A stretch of 51,467 nucleotides of DNA from Ignavibacteriota bacterium. Lineage in GTDB: Bacteria > Bacteroidota > Ignavibacteria > Ignavibacteriales > Melioribacteraceae. The notes below the pieces were generated by a model, which was not told the DNA's origin, ran no database searches, and saw nothing but the letters and a program-made list of their open reading frames with translations. The position numbers were made by a program, and so were the translations under genes. The DNA lies in contig JABFGH010000032.1 in assembly GCA_013112585.1 (NCBI GenBank), forward strand, positions 1 through 51,467. Direction: 5' to 3'. Shown piece by piece: positions 17,295 through 26,800 of the stretch; positions within the stretch are counted from its first letter, which is position 1; the number at the start of each line of letters is the position of its first letter.

Positions 17295-18632
17295 ATGAAA
17301 TTATTCAAAAAAGCAAAAACATTTCATGGCGGCGTTCATCCAAATGAATACAAAGAGTTAACAGAAAATTCAGCATTTGAAATAATGCCGAATCCGGCTC
17401 AGATAATTGTACCAATCTCCCAGCATATTGGCAAACCGGCAAAACCATTAGTAAAAAAAGGTGAAGAAGTTAAAGCCGGTGCAGTAATTGCCGAGCCGGA
17501 TGGTTTTGTGTCTGTCCCAATTCACACTTCCATTTCGGGTAAAGTGGTCAAGATTTCAAAAGAATCAAATGTAAGCGGTGCACCAAAACATGCAATAATA
17601 ATTAAAGCCAATGAAGAGAACGAAGTTGAACTTATGCCTTCTCTAAATCCTGATACTTTAACACCCGAAGAAATAAGAGCAAGGGTGAAAGAGGCAGGCA
17701 TTGTTGGTCAAGGGGGTGCGGCATTTCCGACTTATATAAAATTAACTCCGCCGGAAGATAAAAAGATTGATTATGTGATTTTGAACGGATGCGAATGTGA
17801 ACCGTACTTAACCCGTGATGATAGATTTATGCTTGAACGATCAAACGATATAATTGCCGGTTTAAAGTTAGCAATGAAAGCATTGGGCGTTGAAAAAGGT
17901 GCCGTGGGTATTGAAGATAATAAACCTGAAGCAATTGATGTAATGAGTGTTGCAGTTCAAGATGAGCCTGATATTGAAGTTGTGAAAGTAAAAACCAAAT
18001 ATCCGCAGGGTGCTGAAAAAATGTTGATCAAGGCAGTTCTTAACCGCGAAGTTCCTCCCGGAAAACTTCCTCTTGATGTTGGCGTCGTTATCCAAAATAT
18101 AGGAACCGCAGTTGCCATTGCCGATGCAGTTATAAAAGGGGAACCGGAGTTAACCGCTGCTTTAACCGTTTCGGGATTAGGAATAAATAATCCGAAAAAT
18201 TTAATTGTAAGAGTTGGAACTCCCTTGGCTGACATTTTAGAATATTGCGGCGGTGTAAAAGATAATGCGCACAAAGTTGTAGTAGGCGGACCCATGATGG
18301 GAGTTGCACAATTTGATTTTGCCGCTCCTGTAATGAAGGCAACTTCAGGAATTTTGGTTCTTACCGAGGAAGAAATAAAAGCTCATGAAGAAACACCTTG
18401 TTTGAATTGCGGAATGTGTGTTGGAGTTTGCCCGCTTAAATTAACGCCTACCAAATTAGCAAGATATGCTCAATTAGATAAAATAGATGAAGCTGAAAAA
18501 CTTGGAATATCCGTCTGTATTGAATGCGGAACATGTGCTTATACATGTCCGGCAAACATCCCGTTAGTTCAATGGATAAGGCTCGGAAAGGAGAGAGTTA
18601 ATCAATTAAAGAATGATAAAAAATCAGCATAA
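17295..18632 (+). CDS. rnfC: Rnf complex subunit RnfC (NADH/FMN-binding, 2x[4Fe-4S])
   Basis: The 445-residue peripheral subunit of the Rnf ferredoxin:NAD+ oxidoreductase. The N-terminal barrel-sandwich domain (10-110) begins FHGGVHPNEYK. The flavin/NADH-binding region carries GQGGAAFP (138-145) and NGCECEPYLT. Two [4Fe-4S] motifs are complete: Cys369, 372, 375, 379 and Cys408, 411, 414, 418. It lacks the long alanine/lysine-rich C-terminal extension of gammaproteobacterial RnfC. First gene of the operon rnfC-D-G-E-A-apbE-rnfB-rseC, all on the plus strand with short gaps or overlaps. Confidence 0.96.
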   Translation: MKLFKKAKTFHGGVHPNEYKELTENSAFEIMPNPAQIIVPISQHIGKPAKPLVKKGEEVKAGAVIAEPDGFVSVPIHTSISGKVVKISKESNVSGAPKHAIIIKANEENEVELMPSLNPDTLTPEEIRARVKEAGIVGQGGAAFPTYIKLTPPEDKKIDYVILNGCECEPYLTRDDRFMLERSNDIIAGLKLAMKALGVEKGAVGIEDNKPEAIDVMSVAVQDEPDIEVVKVKTKYPQGAEKMLIKAVLNREVPPGKLPLDVGVVIQNIGTAVAIADAVIKGEPELTAALTVSGLGINNPKNLIVRVGTPLADILEYCGGVKDNAHKVVVGGPMMGVAQFDFAAPVMKATSGILVLTEEEIKAHEETPCLNCGMCVGVCPLKLTPTKLARYAQLDKIDEAEKLGISVCIECGTCAYTCPANIPLVQWIRLGKERVNQLKNDKKSA

Positions 18633-18669
18633 ATTAATTAAAGATTACTGAATTATTTAAAGAGAAGTA

Positions 18670-19635
18670 ATGGCAACAGTAACAGCAAATCCAACCTACA
18701 AATTAGAGCTTACCAGTTCACCTCACGTCCATTCCCGCTGGTCAACAAAGCAGGCAATGTGGATGGTTGTTTTTGCTTTGGTCCCGTGTATTGTCTCTGC
18801 AATTCTGTTTTTTGGAATTTACCAATTAACAATTATTGCGGTCAGCGTTGGCTTTGCAGTTGGTACCGAAGCAGCAATTAAGTATGTAAGAAAACGAAAA
18901 ATAACTCTTAACGACGGAAGCGCCTTAATTACCGGTTTGCTTCTTGCATTAATTTTACCGCCTAATTTCAATTTAGCTTTTGTTGCATTAGGTTCAATTG
19001 TGGCAATCGCACTTGGTAAAGAAATCTTCGGCGGATTGGGTTATAATATTTTTAATCCCGCTTTGGTTGGAAGAGCATTTTTACAGGCATCTTTTCCTGT
19101 ACAGATGACCACATGGGAACAACCAAATTATGCAGTAGATAGTGTTACCTCGGCTACTCCGCTTGCATCATTTAAGTTTGACGCAGTGGGAACCGAACTA
19201 AACACAATGCTTATCGGAAACATCGGCGGTTCACTTGGTGAAACATCTACAATTGCAATTTTGCTTGGCGGATTATTTTTAATAGCAATCGGAATTGTAA
19301 ATTATCGAATTCCTCTTGCAATGGTAATCGGAGTTATTCTTTTCGGCGGAGTATTTTGGCTTGTGGATCCTGCTGCTTATCAAAACCCTCTCTTCCATTT
19401 ACTTGGGGGCGGATTTATGTTCGGCGCTTTATTTATGGCAACAGATTGGGTGTCATCTCCGCTGCAAAGTAAGGGTATGTGGATTTACGGATTCGGAATC
19501 GCTCTCGTGCTTATTTTAATTCGTTTATTCGGAGGATTACCGGAAGGAGTTATGTATGCAATTTTGTTTATGAATGCTTTTGTTCCGCTGATTAATAGAT
19601 ACACACAGCCTACAGTTTTTGGAGGTGCAAAATGA
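18670..19635 (+). CDS. rnfD: Rnf complex subunit RnfD (covalent FMN, membrane)
   Basis: A 321-residue integral membrane subunit with about nine to ten helices. The covalent flavinylation motif SATPL places FMN on Thr163 by homology with RnfD/NqrB. NDGSALITGLLLAL and FNPALVGRAFL are family blocks. Its final bases overlap the start of rnfG (19632-19635), indicating translational coupling. It carries electrons and probably ion movement across the inner membrane. Confidence 0.95.
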   Translation: MATVTANPTYKLELTSSPHVHSRWSTKQAMWMVVFALVPCIVSAILFFGIYQLTIIAVSVGFAVGTEAAIKYVRKRKITLNDGSALITGLLLALILPPNFNLAFVALGSIVAIALGKEIFGGLGYNIFNPALVGRAFLQASFPVQMTTWEQPNYAVDSVTSATPLASFKFDAVGTELNTMLIGNIGGSLGETSTIAILLGGLFLIAIGIVNYRIPLAMVIGVILFGGVFWLVDPAAYQNPLFHLLGGGFMFGALFMATDWVSSPLQSKGMWIYGFGIALVLILIRLFGGLPEGVMYAILFMNAFVPLINRYTQPTVFGGAK

Positions 19636-20198
19636 AATTACTTGTACACATGCTTGCCACTCTCACAATTATCGGCATTTTATCAGGCGGACTATTATCA
19701 GAAGTGAGTAAATGGGCTAAACCGAAAATTGCCCTTCATAGAAAAGCTGAAACAGAAAAAGCAATATTTCTTGTCCAGCCGGATGCAAAATCACAGAAGA
19801 AAATTGAAACTGTTGATTTTGAAATATACCGTGTGTTTGATGAAAACAATGATCCGATAGGATATGCACTGCCCTACGAAGGAAATGGATTTCAAGGTAA
19901 TATCCGTTTAATGGTTGGTGTTAAAAATGATTTGAAAGAAATAGTGGGACTTCAAGTTTTAGAACAGACTGAAACACCGGGATTGGGAACAAAGGTTACT
20001 GAAGAGCCTTTTACAAATCAGTTTGTAAAACTTGTTGCTGAACCGAATGTAGGATGGGTAAAAGGTGCACCTCCTAAAAAAACAAATGAAGTTCAAACAA
20101 TAACCGGAGCTACAATCTCATCAAAAGCTATTGTAGATATTGTAAATGGAGGTTTACAGAAATTGAGAGATGTAAAAAATTCGGGGGTTGAATTATGA
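19632..20198 (+). CDS. rnfG: Rnf complex subunit RnfG (covalent FMN)
   Basis: A 188-residue protein with one N-terminal membrane anchor (about 5-25) and an extracytoplasmic FMN-binding domain. GLGTKV and ITGATISS carry the flavinylation site; the threonine of TGAT is the predicted acceptor of FMN from ApbE, which is encoded in the same operon. ATGA overlaps join it to rnfD upstream and rnfE downstream (20195-20198). Confidence 0.95.
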   Translation: MKLLVHMLATLTIIGILSGGLLSEVSKWAKPKIALHRKAETEKAIFLVQPDAKSQKKIETVDFEIYRVFDENNDPIGYALPYEGNGFQGNIRLMVGVKNDLKEIVGLQVLEQTETPGLGTKVTEEPFTNQFVKLVAEPNVGWVKGAPPKKTNEVQTITGATISSKAIVDIVNGGLQKLRDVKNSGVEL

Positions 20199-20875
20199 AA
20201 ACCAAACTGACTTTATCAAAAGAATATATAAAAGGATTATGGGAAAATAACCCTGTATTCAAACAAGTACTTGGTATGTGCCCTGCATTAGCTGTAACAG
20301 TATCAGCCCTAAACGGAATTGCAATGGCATTGGCAACAACATTTGTGCTGGTGTTTTCAAGTTTAATAATTTCAACATTCCGTAAACTAATTCCAAGTCA
20401 GGTTAGAATTGCAGCATACATTTTAATAATTGCAACTTTTGTAACGTTGGTCGATTTAATAATGAAGGCACAATTTCCATCCTTAAGTAAGGAGTTAGGT
20501 CCATACATTCCACTTATTGTTGTTAACTGTTTGATTCTCGGAAGGCAAGAAGCTTTCTCATCAAAGAATACTGTTTTTCGTTCTGTTGTTGATGCACTTG
20601 GAATGGGAACCGGATTTTTAATTGCGCTATTTGTTCTCGGAGGAATAAGAGAAATTTTAGGTTCGAGAACAATTTTAGGTTTACAAGTTTTACCTGATTT
20701 TTATGAGCCATGGCTGATAATGATACTGCCTGCAGGCGCCTTCTTAACTCTTGGATTTTTAATGGGTTTTCTTAACACCTACACCGAAAGAAAAAAACGG
20801 CTGGAAAGAGAAGCGATACTTAAAAAGCATATAAAGCCAATTTCAGATACACCAATAAATACAGTGGAGGCGTAA
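20195..20875 (+). CDS. rnfE: Rnf complex subunit RnfE
   Basis: A 226-residue membrane protein with about six helices. The N-terminal ENNPVFKQVLGMCPALAVT block contains the conserved cysteine thought to help coordinate the membrane iron centre shared with RnfA. IVVNCLILGRQEAF supplies the second cysteine. It overlaps rnfG by four bases and precedes rnfA by three. Confidence 0.95.
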   Translation: MKTKLTLSKEYIKGLWENNPVFKQVLGMCPALAVTVSALNGIAMALATTFVLVFSSLIISTFRKLIPSQVRIAAYILIIATFVTLVDLIMKAQFPSLSKELGPYIPLIVVNCLILGRQEAFSSKNTVFRSVVDALGMGTGFLIALFVLGGIREILGSRTILGLQVLPDFYEPWLIMILPAGAFLTLGFLMGFLNTYTERKKRLEREAILKKHIKPISDTPINTVEA

Positions 20876-20878
20876 GCA

Positions 20879-21457
20879 ATGGAACTTATTTTAATTTTCT
20901 TTTCAGCCGCAATTGTAAACAACTTTGTACTTGCTTACTTCCTAGGTATTTGTCCTTTTATCGGAGTATCGGGAAAAATATCTTCAGCATTTTCAATGGG
21001 GTTAGCCACTACCTTTGTTATGGTAATTACAAGTATTGTTACCTGGTTAATATATCATTTAATTCTAGTTCCAAACGGATTGGAATTTTTACAATACGTT
21101 TCATTTATTTTAGTAATTGCTTCACTCGTTCAATTTGTTGAAATGTTCATTAAAAAAGTCAGCCAGCCGCTTTACCGTGCGCTTGGAATATTTTTACCGC
21201 TGATCACAACAAACTGTGCAATTTTGGGTTTAGCACTTTTTATTGTTTTGAAGGAATACACATTTATTCAAGGAATTGTTTACGGTGTAGGTGCCGGCGC
21301 CGGTTTTACTTTGGCAATAACAATAATGGCAGGCATTAGAGAAGAACTTGATTTAGCCGATGTACCTAAGCCGTTTAAAGGTGCACCAATAACCTTACTG
21401 GTCGCCGGTATTTTAGCCTTGGCATTTATGGGCTTCGCCGGTTTAATTTCTGTTTAA
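20879..21457 (+). CDS. rnfA: Rnf complex subunit RnfA
   Basis: A 192-residue membrane protein with six helices, paralogous to RnfE in inverted topology. ILAYFLGICPFIGVS-type and ITTNCAILG motifs carry the paired cysteines of the inter-subunit Fe-S centre. Length and motifs are standard. It is followed after 16 bases by apbE rather than directly by rnfB. Confidence 0.95.
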   Translation: MELILIFFSAAIVNNFVLAYFLGICPFIGVSGKISSAFSMGLATTFVMVITSIVTWLIYHLILVPNGLEFLQYVSFILVIASLVQFVEMFIKKVSQPLYRALGIFLPLITTNCAILGLALFIVLKEYTFIQGIVYGVGAGAGFTLAITIMAGIREELDLADVPKPFKGAPITLLVAGILALAFMGFAGLISV

Positions 21458-21473
21458 CTTCTTATTAATTTTT

Positions 21474-22454
21474 ATGAAACAAACTGTTAAAATATTAATC
21501 TCATTATCATTGCTTACATTTTTATTTGCAGACTGCCAAAAAAAAGAAAAGCAGGTATTTAAGCGAACCAATATCGCTATGGGTACAATAGTGCAAATTC
21601 AAATTGAGGCTTTTAATGAAAATGAAATAGAGAATACCTTAAGTAAAGCATTTAATGAAATTGAAAGAATCAGCAGGAAATATTCAACATACATCGATAG
21701 TAATTATTTAGATATCATCAATAAGAGTGAAACGGAAGAAATTATTATTGACGAAGAGACATATTTTATTCTTCAAAGATGTAGTGAATTAACAGAGCTT
21801 ACAAATGGAGCATTCGATGCATCCATTGGCAACTTAGTTGATGCATTTGGTTTTGAAACTAAGAACCCTTTGCTGCCTTCTAAAAAGGAAATCGAAAATG
21901 CTAAAAATAAATCCGGCTGGAATAAAATTAAGCTACTCGACAACTTTAAAATATATAAAGAGAAATCTGTTCAATTTAATTTTAGTGCGGCTGTAAAAGG
22001 ATATGCAGTTGATAGAGCATCAAAAATAATTGAAGAAGCCGGATTTAAAACTTATTTAATAAATGCAGGCGGAGAACTATACGGCAGCGGGCGGGAATGG
22101 ATTGCCGGTATTCAGCATCCGCGTATTAGAGGAAACTTAATAGGCAAGGCAGCAGTAAAAGGAATAGGATTAGCAACTTCGGGAGACTACGAACAATTTT
22201 TTGAAATCAGCGGAAAGCGTTACACTCATATTATTGATCCGGCAACCGGTTATCCTTCCGATAAAAGTCAATCGGTTACTGTTATTGCCGAAGATGTTTT
22301 AACTGCTGATGCGCTTGCTACGGGTATATTTGTTCTTGGTGCGGAAAAAGGTATAAAAATTTTAAATGAATTACCGAATATTGAAGGAATGATAATTGAC
22401 AATTCCGGCAAACAATTTTTTTCTGCCGGATTTGAAAAATACTTAAGGAGATAG
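21474..22454 (+). CDS. apbE: FAD:protein FMN transferase ApbE
   Basis: A 326-residue lipoprotein (lipobox LFADC, Cys22) that transfers FMN from FAD to threonines of RnfG and RnfD outside the inner membrane. Family blocks: MGTIVQIQ, AVKGYAVDRA, AGGELYGSG, THIIDPATGYP and DALATGIFVLG (Mg2+/FAD contacts). Its place inside the operon between rnfA and rnfB fits coordinated maturation of the complex. It is joined to rnfB by two bases. Confidence 0.95.
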   Translation: MKQTVKILISLSLLTFLFADCQKKEKQVFKRTNIAMGTIVQIQIEAFNENEIENTLSKAFNEIERISRKYSTYIDSNYLDIINKSETEEIIIDEETYFILQRCSELTELTNGAFDASIGNLVDAFGFETKNPLLPSKKEIENAKNKSGWNKIKLLDNFKIYKEKSVQFNFSAAVKGYAVDRASKIIEEAGFKTYLINAGGELYGSGREWIAGIQHPRIRGNLIGKAAVKGIGLATSGDYEQFFEISGKRYTHIIDPATGYPSDKSQSVTVIAEDVLTADALATGIFVLGAEKGIKILNELPNIEGMIIDNSGKQFFSAGFEKYLRR

Positions 22455-22456
22455 TA

Positions 22457-23275
22457 ATGGATTACACTTTAATAATTGCAATTGCAACAATGGGCGGATT
22501 AGGATTTTTATTTGCCGGCGGTTTAGCACTTGCTGATAGAAAATTACGTGTTGAAGAGAATCCTTTAATAGCAAAAGTAAATGATGCACTGCCCGGTGCA
22601 AACTGCGGTGCCTGCGGTAAAGCAGGCTGTTATGATTTTGCCGTAAATATAGTTGAAGGCAATGCTGCAGTTAATGGCTGCCCGGTAGGCGGCGATGAAA
22701 CCGCTCAATTAGTTGCAGATATTATGGGTGTCGAAGCCGGATCAGCAATTAAAATGTACCCAAGAGTTTTATGCCGCGGCGGTAATAGCGAAGCCGTTAG
22801 TAAGCTTACTGAATATTATGGACCTCTAAGCTGTGCAGCAATGGATATTGTTTCGGGCGGTAATAAAATGTGTTTTGACGGCTGCCTCGGCGGCGGTGAC
22901 TGTGTTGAAGCCTGCCCATTCGGAGCAATGATAATGAATGAAAACGGTATCCCTGAAGTGATTGAAGAACTTTGTACAAGCTGTACAATGTGCGTGCAGG
23001 CTTGCCCGCGTGATGTAATTGAAATGCACCCCGAAGATAGAAATGTATTTGTGTTCTGTAAAAATCACGATGACCCGAAAAAGGCTAAAGATGTGTGCAG
23101 CGTTGCATGCCTGGGATGCGGAATTTGTGCACGTAAATCTGATGGAGGTGTTGAGATGCACGATAACCTGGGTGTAATCAATTATGATAAACTTGATCAA
23201 AACCTTATTCCTTTTGATAAATGCCGCACCGGTGCAATTGGACATTTAAGAAAAGCTGAAGAGAGTGAAAATTAA
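22457..23275 (+). CDS. rnfB: Rnf complex subunit RnfB (ferredoxin-like electron entry)
   Basis: A 272-residue protein with an N-terminal membrane helix (3-24). A [4Fe-4S] domain with Cys50, 53, 58 and 75 follows (ANCGACGKAGC). Further cysteine motifs are at about 139-153, 173-183 and 214-224, giving several [4Fe-4S] clusters. It accepts electrons from reduced ferredoxin on the cytoplasmic side. It is longer than the minimal proteobacterial RnfB because of the extra C-terminal cluster region, as in Bacteroidota and Clostridia. A good Shine-Dalgarno sequence (aaggaga) lies in the end of apbE. Confidence 0.95.
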   Translation: MDYTLIIAIATMGGLGFLFAGGLALADRKLRVEENPLIAKVNDALPGANCGACGKAGCYDFAVNIVEGNAAVNGCPVGGDETAQLVADIMGVEAGSAIKMYPRVLCRGGNSEAVSKLTEYYGPLSCAAMDIVSGGNKMCFDGCLGGGDCVEACPFGAMIMNENGIPEVIEELCTSCTMCVQACPRDVIEMHPEDRNVFVFCKNHDDPKKAKDVCSVACLGCGICARKSDGGVEMHDNLGVINYDKLDQNLIPFDKCRTGAIGHLRKAEESEN

Positions 23276-23276
23276 T

Positions 23277-23720
23277 ATGGCTGCCGAAGAAATTATTGAA
23301 AAAGGAATTGTTGTAACTGCCGATAACGGCTATGCTGATATTGCACTTTTAGGCGGGGATAATTGCGGGGAATGTTCTGCTAAATTATTCTGTAAACCAT
23401 CTGAAGGTGAACAAAAAATTTTACAAGTGGTCGATTCTTACAAAACCGAGCCGGGAGATGAGGTAAGTATCTCAGTTTCCGGCAGTTCAATATTTAAAGT
23501 TTCTTTTTTTCTTTATGGGCTGCCCCTTATAATTATTATTGCTTCTGTTATTGCCGGAGTTGAGTACTTTAAAGAAACGACGCAGCCTGAACTCTATTCA
23601 TTTTTAGTAAGTATTTGTTTTATTACTGTTTACTACATTCTGTTTTTATTCATCGGTAAAAAGAGAAATAATAATAACCTAATGCCCAAAATAACTTCAG
23701 TTATCAGACATATAGATTGA
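23277..23720 (+). CDS. RseC/SoxR-reducing-system family protein
   Basis: A 147-residue protein with an N-terminal beta domain containing the cysteine set CGECSAKLFC and two membrane helices (about 68-87 and 97-117), the RseC-family layout. An in-frame GTG at 23265 would overlap rnfB. The ATG at 23277 is preferred because it lies one base past the rnfB stop with a gagag Shine-Dalgarno sequence just upstream. RseC-family proteins commonly accompany Rnf genes; in E. coli, RseC and Rsx take part in reducing SoxR. Here a role in Rnf assembly or redox tuning is inference. Confidence 0.85.
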   Translation: MAAEEIIEKGIVVTADNGYADIALLGGDNCGECSAKLFCKPSEGEQKILQVVDSYKTEPGDEVSISVSGSSIFKVSFFLYGLPLIIIIASVIAGVEYFKETTQPELYSFLVSICFITVYYILFLFIGKKRNNNNLMPKITSVIRHID

Positions 23721-23746
23721 TCGAATTTTTAAGTTTTAATATTTAC

Positions 23747-23802
23747 TAACTGCCATTCACCGTTATTTATAAGGGTTAAAATCTTTACATCATAGGCAGT
23801 TA
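23747..23802. other. 8-bp inverted repeat after the Rnf operon
   Basis: taactgcc (23747-23754) and ggcagtta (23795-23802) are perfect inverted repeats 40 bases apart, followed by a pyrimidine-rich tract. This may be a weak terminator for the Rnf operon or an upstream element of the next kinase. Confidence 0.25.
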
Positions 23803-23849
23803 TTCTTTCTTTTCTTATATTCACATCAATTTATAATTAATGTTTAATT

Positions 23850-26800
23850 ATGGTAAATTTTATTCAAAAATTATTACTAATAATTTTTCTTTCGATCACT
23901 TTTATAAACTTATCAGGGCAATCCTATCCGGTTGTAAACTATACTGAGGAAGACGGACTTCCAAGTTCTACAGTTTATGATATTCAGCAAGATTCAATTG
24001 GACGAATGTGGTTTGCAACCAGAAATGGAGTATGCAGATATGACGGATACGATTGGAAAATTTTTAATACACAAAGCGGTTTTCCCGTAAATGATTTTAT
24101 TAAAATAAAATTTGATTACAGCGGTAATCTATGGGCGCTGAATGTAAACCCCGATAATTGTCTTTATATGTTCAACGGCAATGAATGGAAAAACTATTCA
24201 CCCAATTCAAATTTTTTTAAAGGAATCACTCCAACAAATTTTGATATTAAAATAGATGGCGATACCACCATTGTATTATCAACAAATAATTCCGGTATTG
24301 TTCTTTATAAAAATGGAGCATGGAAACAATTAACATCCGCTGACGGATTAGCAAGCAATAGAGTAAATGATGTGTTGTTCAGTAATAATTCACTTTATGT
24401 CTCAACGGAAAAAGGACTTACAATTTTTGAAGATGAAACATCCAAAACCTTTTTGAAGAATAAACAGGTTTTAACTGTTAAAAAAAATAATATTGATTTA
24501 CACGACAATAGAATTTGGGTTTTAAGCAAGTACGAGTTGGGATACCTTGAAAATAATACTTACGTAAAGCTGACTTCAAAATTTAAGTTTAGAGAAAATT
24601 ATAGTTTTAGATCAGGTGTACTTGTTCATTCAGCATGCGGTAAAATAATTTTTGGTACAAATTATACTTTATACATTTATGATAAAGAAAATAAAACTGT
24701 AAATTATTTCGGCACCGCTCAAGGTTTAATTTCAGAAGGGGCATACTCCGTATTTTCTGACAGAGAAGGAATATTATGGTTCAGCGGCTACAGAGGAATT
24801 AGTAAACTAATTAGTATGCGGTTAAGAAATTATAACAGTTTTACCGGGCTTTACAAAACTGAGGTTACTTCGATTGTTGAGAGAAATAAAGGTGAATATA
24901 TCTTCGGTCACTTTAACGGATTAACTATTTTCGACGGAAAAAAATTTAAGTATGTAAAATTTAGCCCCGAGCCGCAAAATGCCCCTACACGAAACCGTGT
25001 ACATGATATGGCTGTTGACGGAAATAATAATATTTGGATTGCCGCAGAAAAAAGCGGCTTCGGTTTTTTGAATAAGCAGAATAAATTAACATGGTTTAAG
25101 GATAAAGATAAATCCAATTTTAATGGATACTCTATTGCCGTTAATAATAAGAATGAGGTATATGCATTAAATCAGGAGCATATTCTAAAAATTAACGGAA
25201 AAAGATTTGAACAAACTGATTTTCCGAATGAGTATTTATCAGTGTTTAAAAGAAAATTATTTTTTGATAGCGAGGATAATTTATACATTGCTACCTCAGA
25301 GGCGGGACTGATAGTTAAAAATAAAAATGATGAGTATAAAAATTATTTTAATCGTGCAAATCATAAAGCCAATAACGTTTATGCCGTGTATGCCATTGAC
25401 AGTAATAATTTATTTGTTGGTACATTAGCCGGCTTATTTATTGCAGAGGGAGATTCTCTTAAAAAATTTGTCAGCGGCAATTTTCAAATTAACAGACCGG
25501 TTTATTTTATAGTAAAGGATTCAACAAATTCATTTTGGTTCGGTACCGATAATGGCGTTACCAAATGGAGCAGCGATGAAACTTTTTCATTAGGTTATTT
25601 AGAAGGATTAGCAGGACTGGAAACAAATAGAGATGCCGGTTTAGTTGATCAAGAAGGAAATGTTTTAATAGGCACAAATAGTGGTGTTTCAATTTACACT
25701 GCTGCGTATGATAATGTCCGCATTACTAAACCCAATTTACTATTCAGTAACCTAACTGCAGAAGATAAGGAATATGATTTTAAGAGCAGGATTGAATTTG
25801 AATATGAAAATAACGATGTAACATTTCATTTTAAGGGGATTTCATTTTTAAACGAAAAAGAAAATAGTTATAAAGTAAAACTGGAAGGATTTGACGAACA
25901 ATGGTTAAGTGAGTTTAAATCCAATGATCCTCAAATCAGGTATACAAATTTACTTCCGGGTGAGTATCATTTTCATGTTAAGGTAAAAAACGCCGCAGGT
26001 TTATGGAGTAGGGAATTTGTTTCACCGGCTTTAATTATTGCAAATCCATTTTATAATGAATTGTGGTTTATAATATTACTAGTGCTCTCCGGGCTGATTT
26101 TACTCTACATCTTTATTTCCTATTTTCAAAAAATATTTTATTCTAAAAGATTAAAACAGGAAGTAGTTAAAAGAACTGCCGAGCTTTATGAAACACAGAA
26201 CCGATATAAAAGTATGTTTGAAGAAAACAGCGCAATTATGCTTCTGATAGATTGTGAAAGTCTGCAGATTATAGATGCTAACCCTTCCGCATTAAAATTT
26301 TATGGCTACAATAATGAGGAAATAGTTAAACTAAATTATTCAGACCTCGAAAGCGGCAGCGGAAAAGAAAATATAAATGAACTGCTTACAAAAACTGAGC
26401 AATATTATAATTCTAAACATAAAACAATGATAAATGGAATTAGACACGTTGAGGTTTATCCGAGTAAATTTTATGTTAATGAAAAACTTGCCGTATATAT
26501 TATTATAAATGATATAACCGAACGCGTATTAGCAGAAAATATTGTTCATGAATCTGAAGAAAAATTTAGAGGACTCGTTGAAAATATTCAGGATGGTATA
26601 GTTTTAATTCAACATGAAAAAATACAATATTGTAATGCTGCGTTTGCCTCAATGCTGGGCTATAATGTTGAAGAAATCAAGAATAAAGACTTCATTGAAT
26701 TAGTTGCGCATGAATCTAAAAGTTTTATAAAAGAACAATATGCGAAAAGACAGAGGAAAGAAACAGCTGTTAATGAATACGAAGCTGTTCTTATTCATAA

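Noticed and set aside
17868-18342. Minus-strand ORFs inside rnfC
   Set aside because: They lie wholly within a clearly conserved gene and have no family features.
22806-23245. Minus-strand ORFs opposite rnfB
   Set aside because: Cys/His-rich appearance comes from the complement of RnfB cluster codons.
12139-23720. The two kinases as a dedicated two-component regulator of the Rnf operon
   Set aside because: No response regulator is present and a 327-base gap separates them; adjacency alone does not support regulation.
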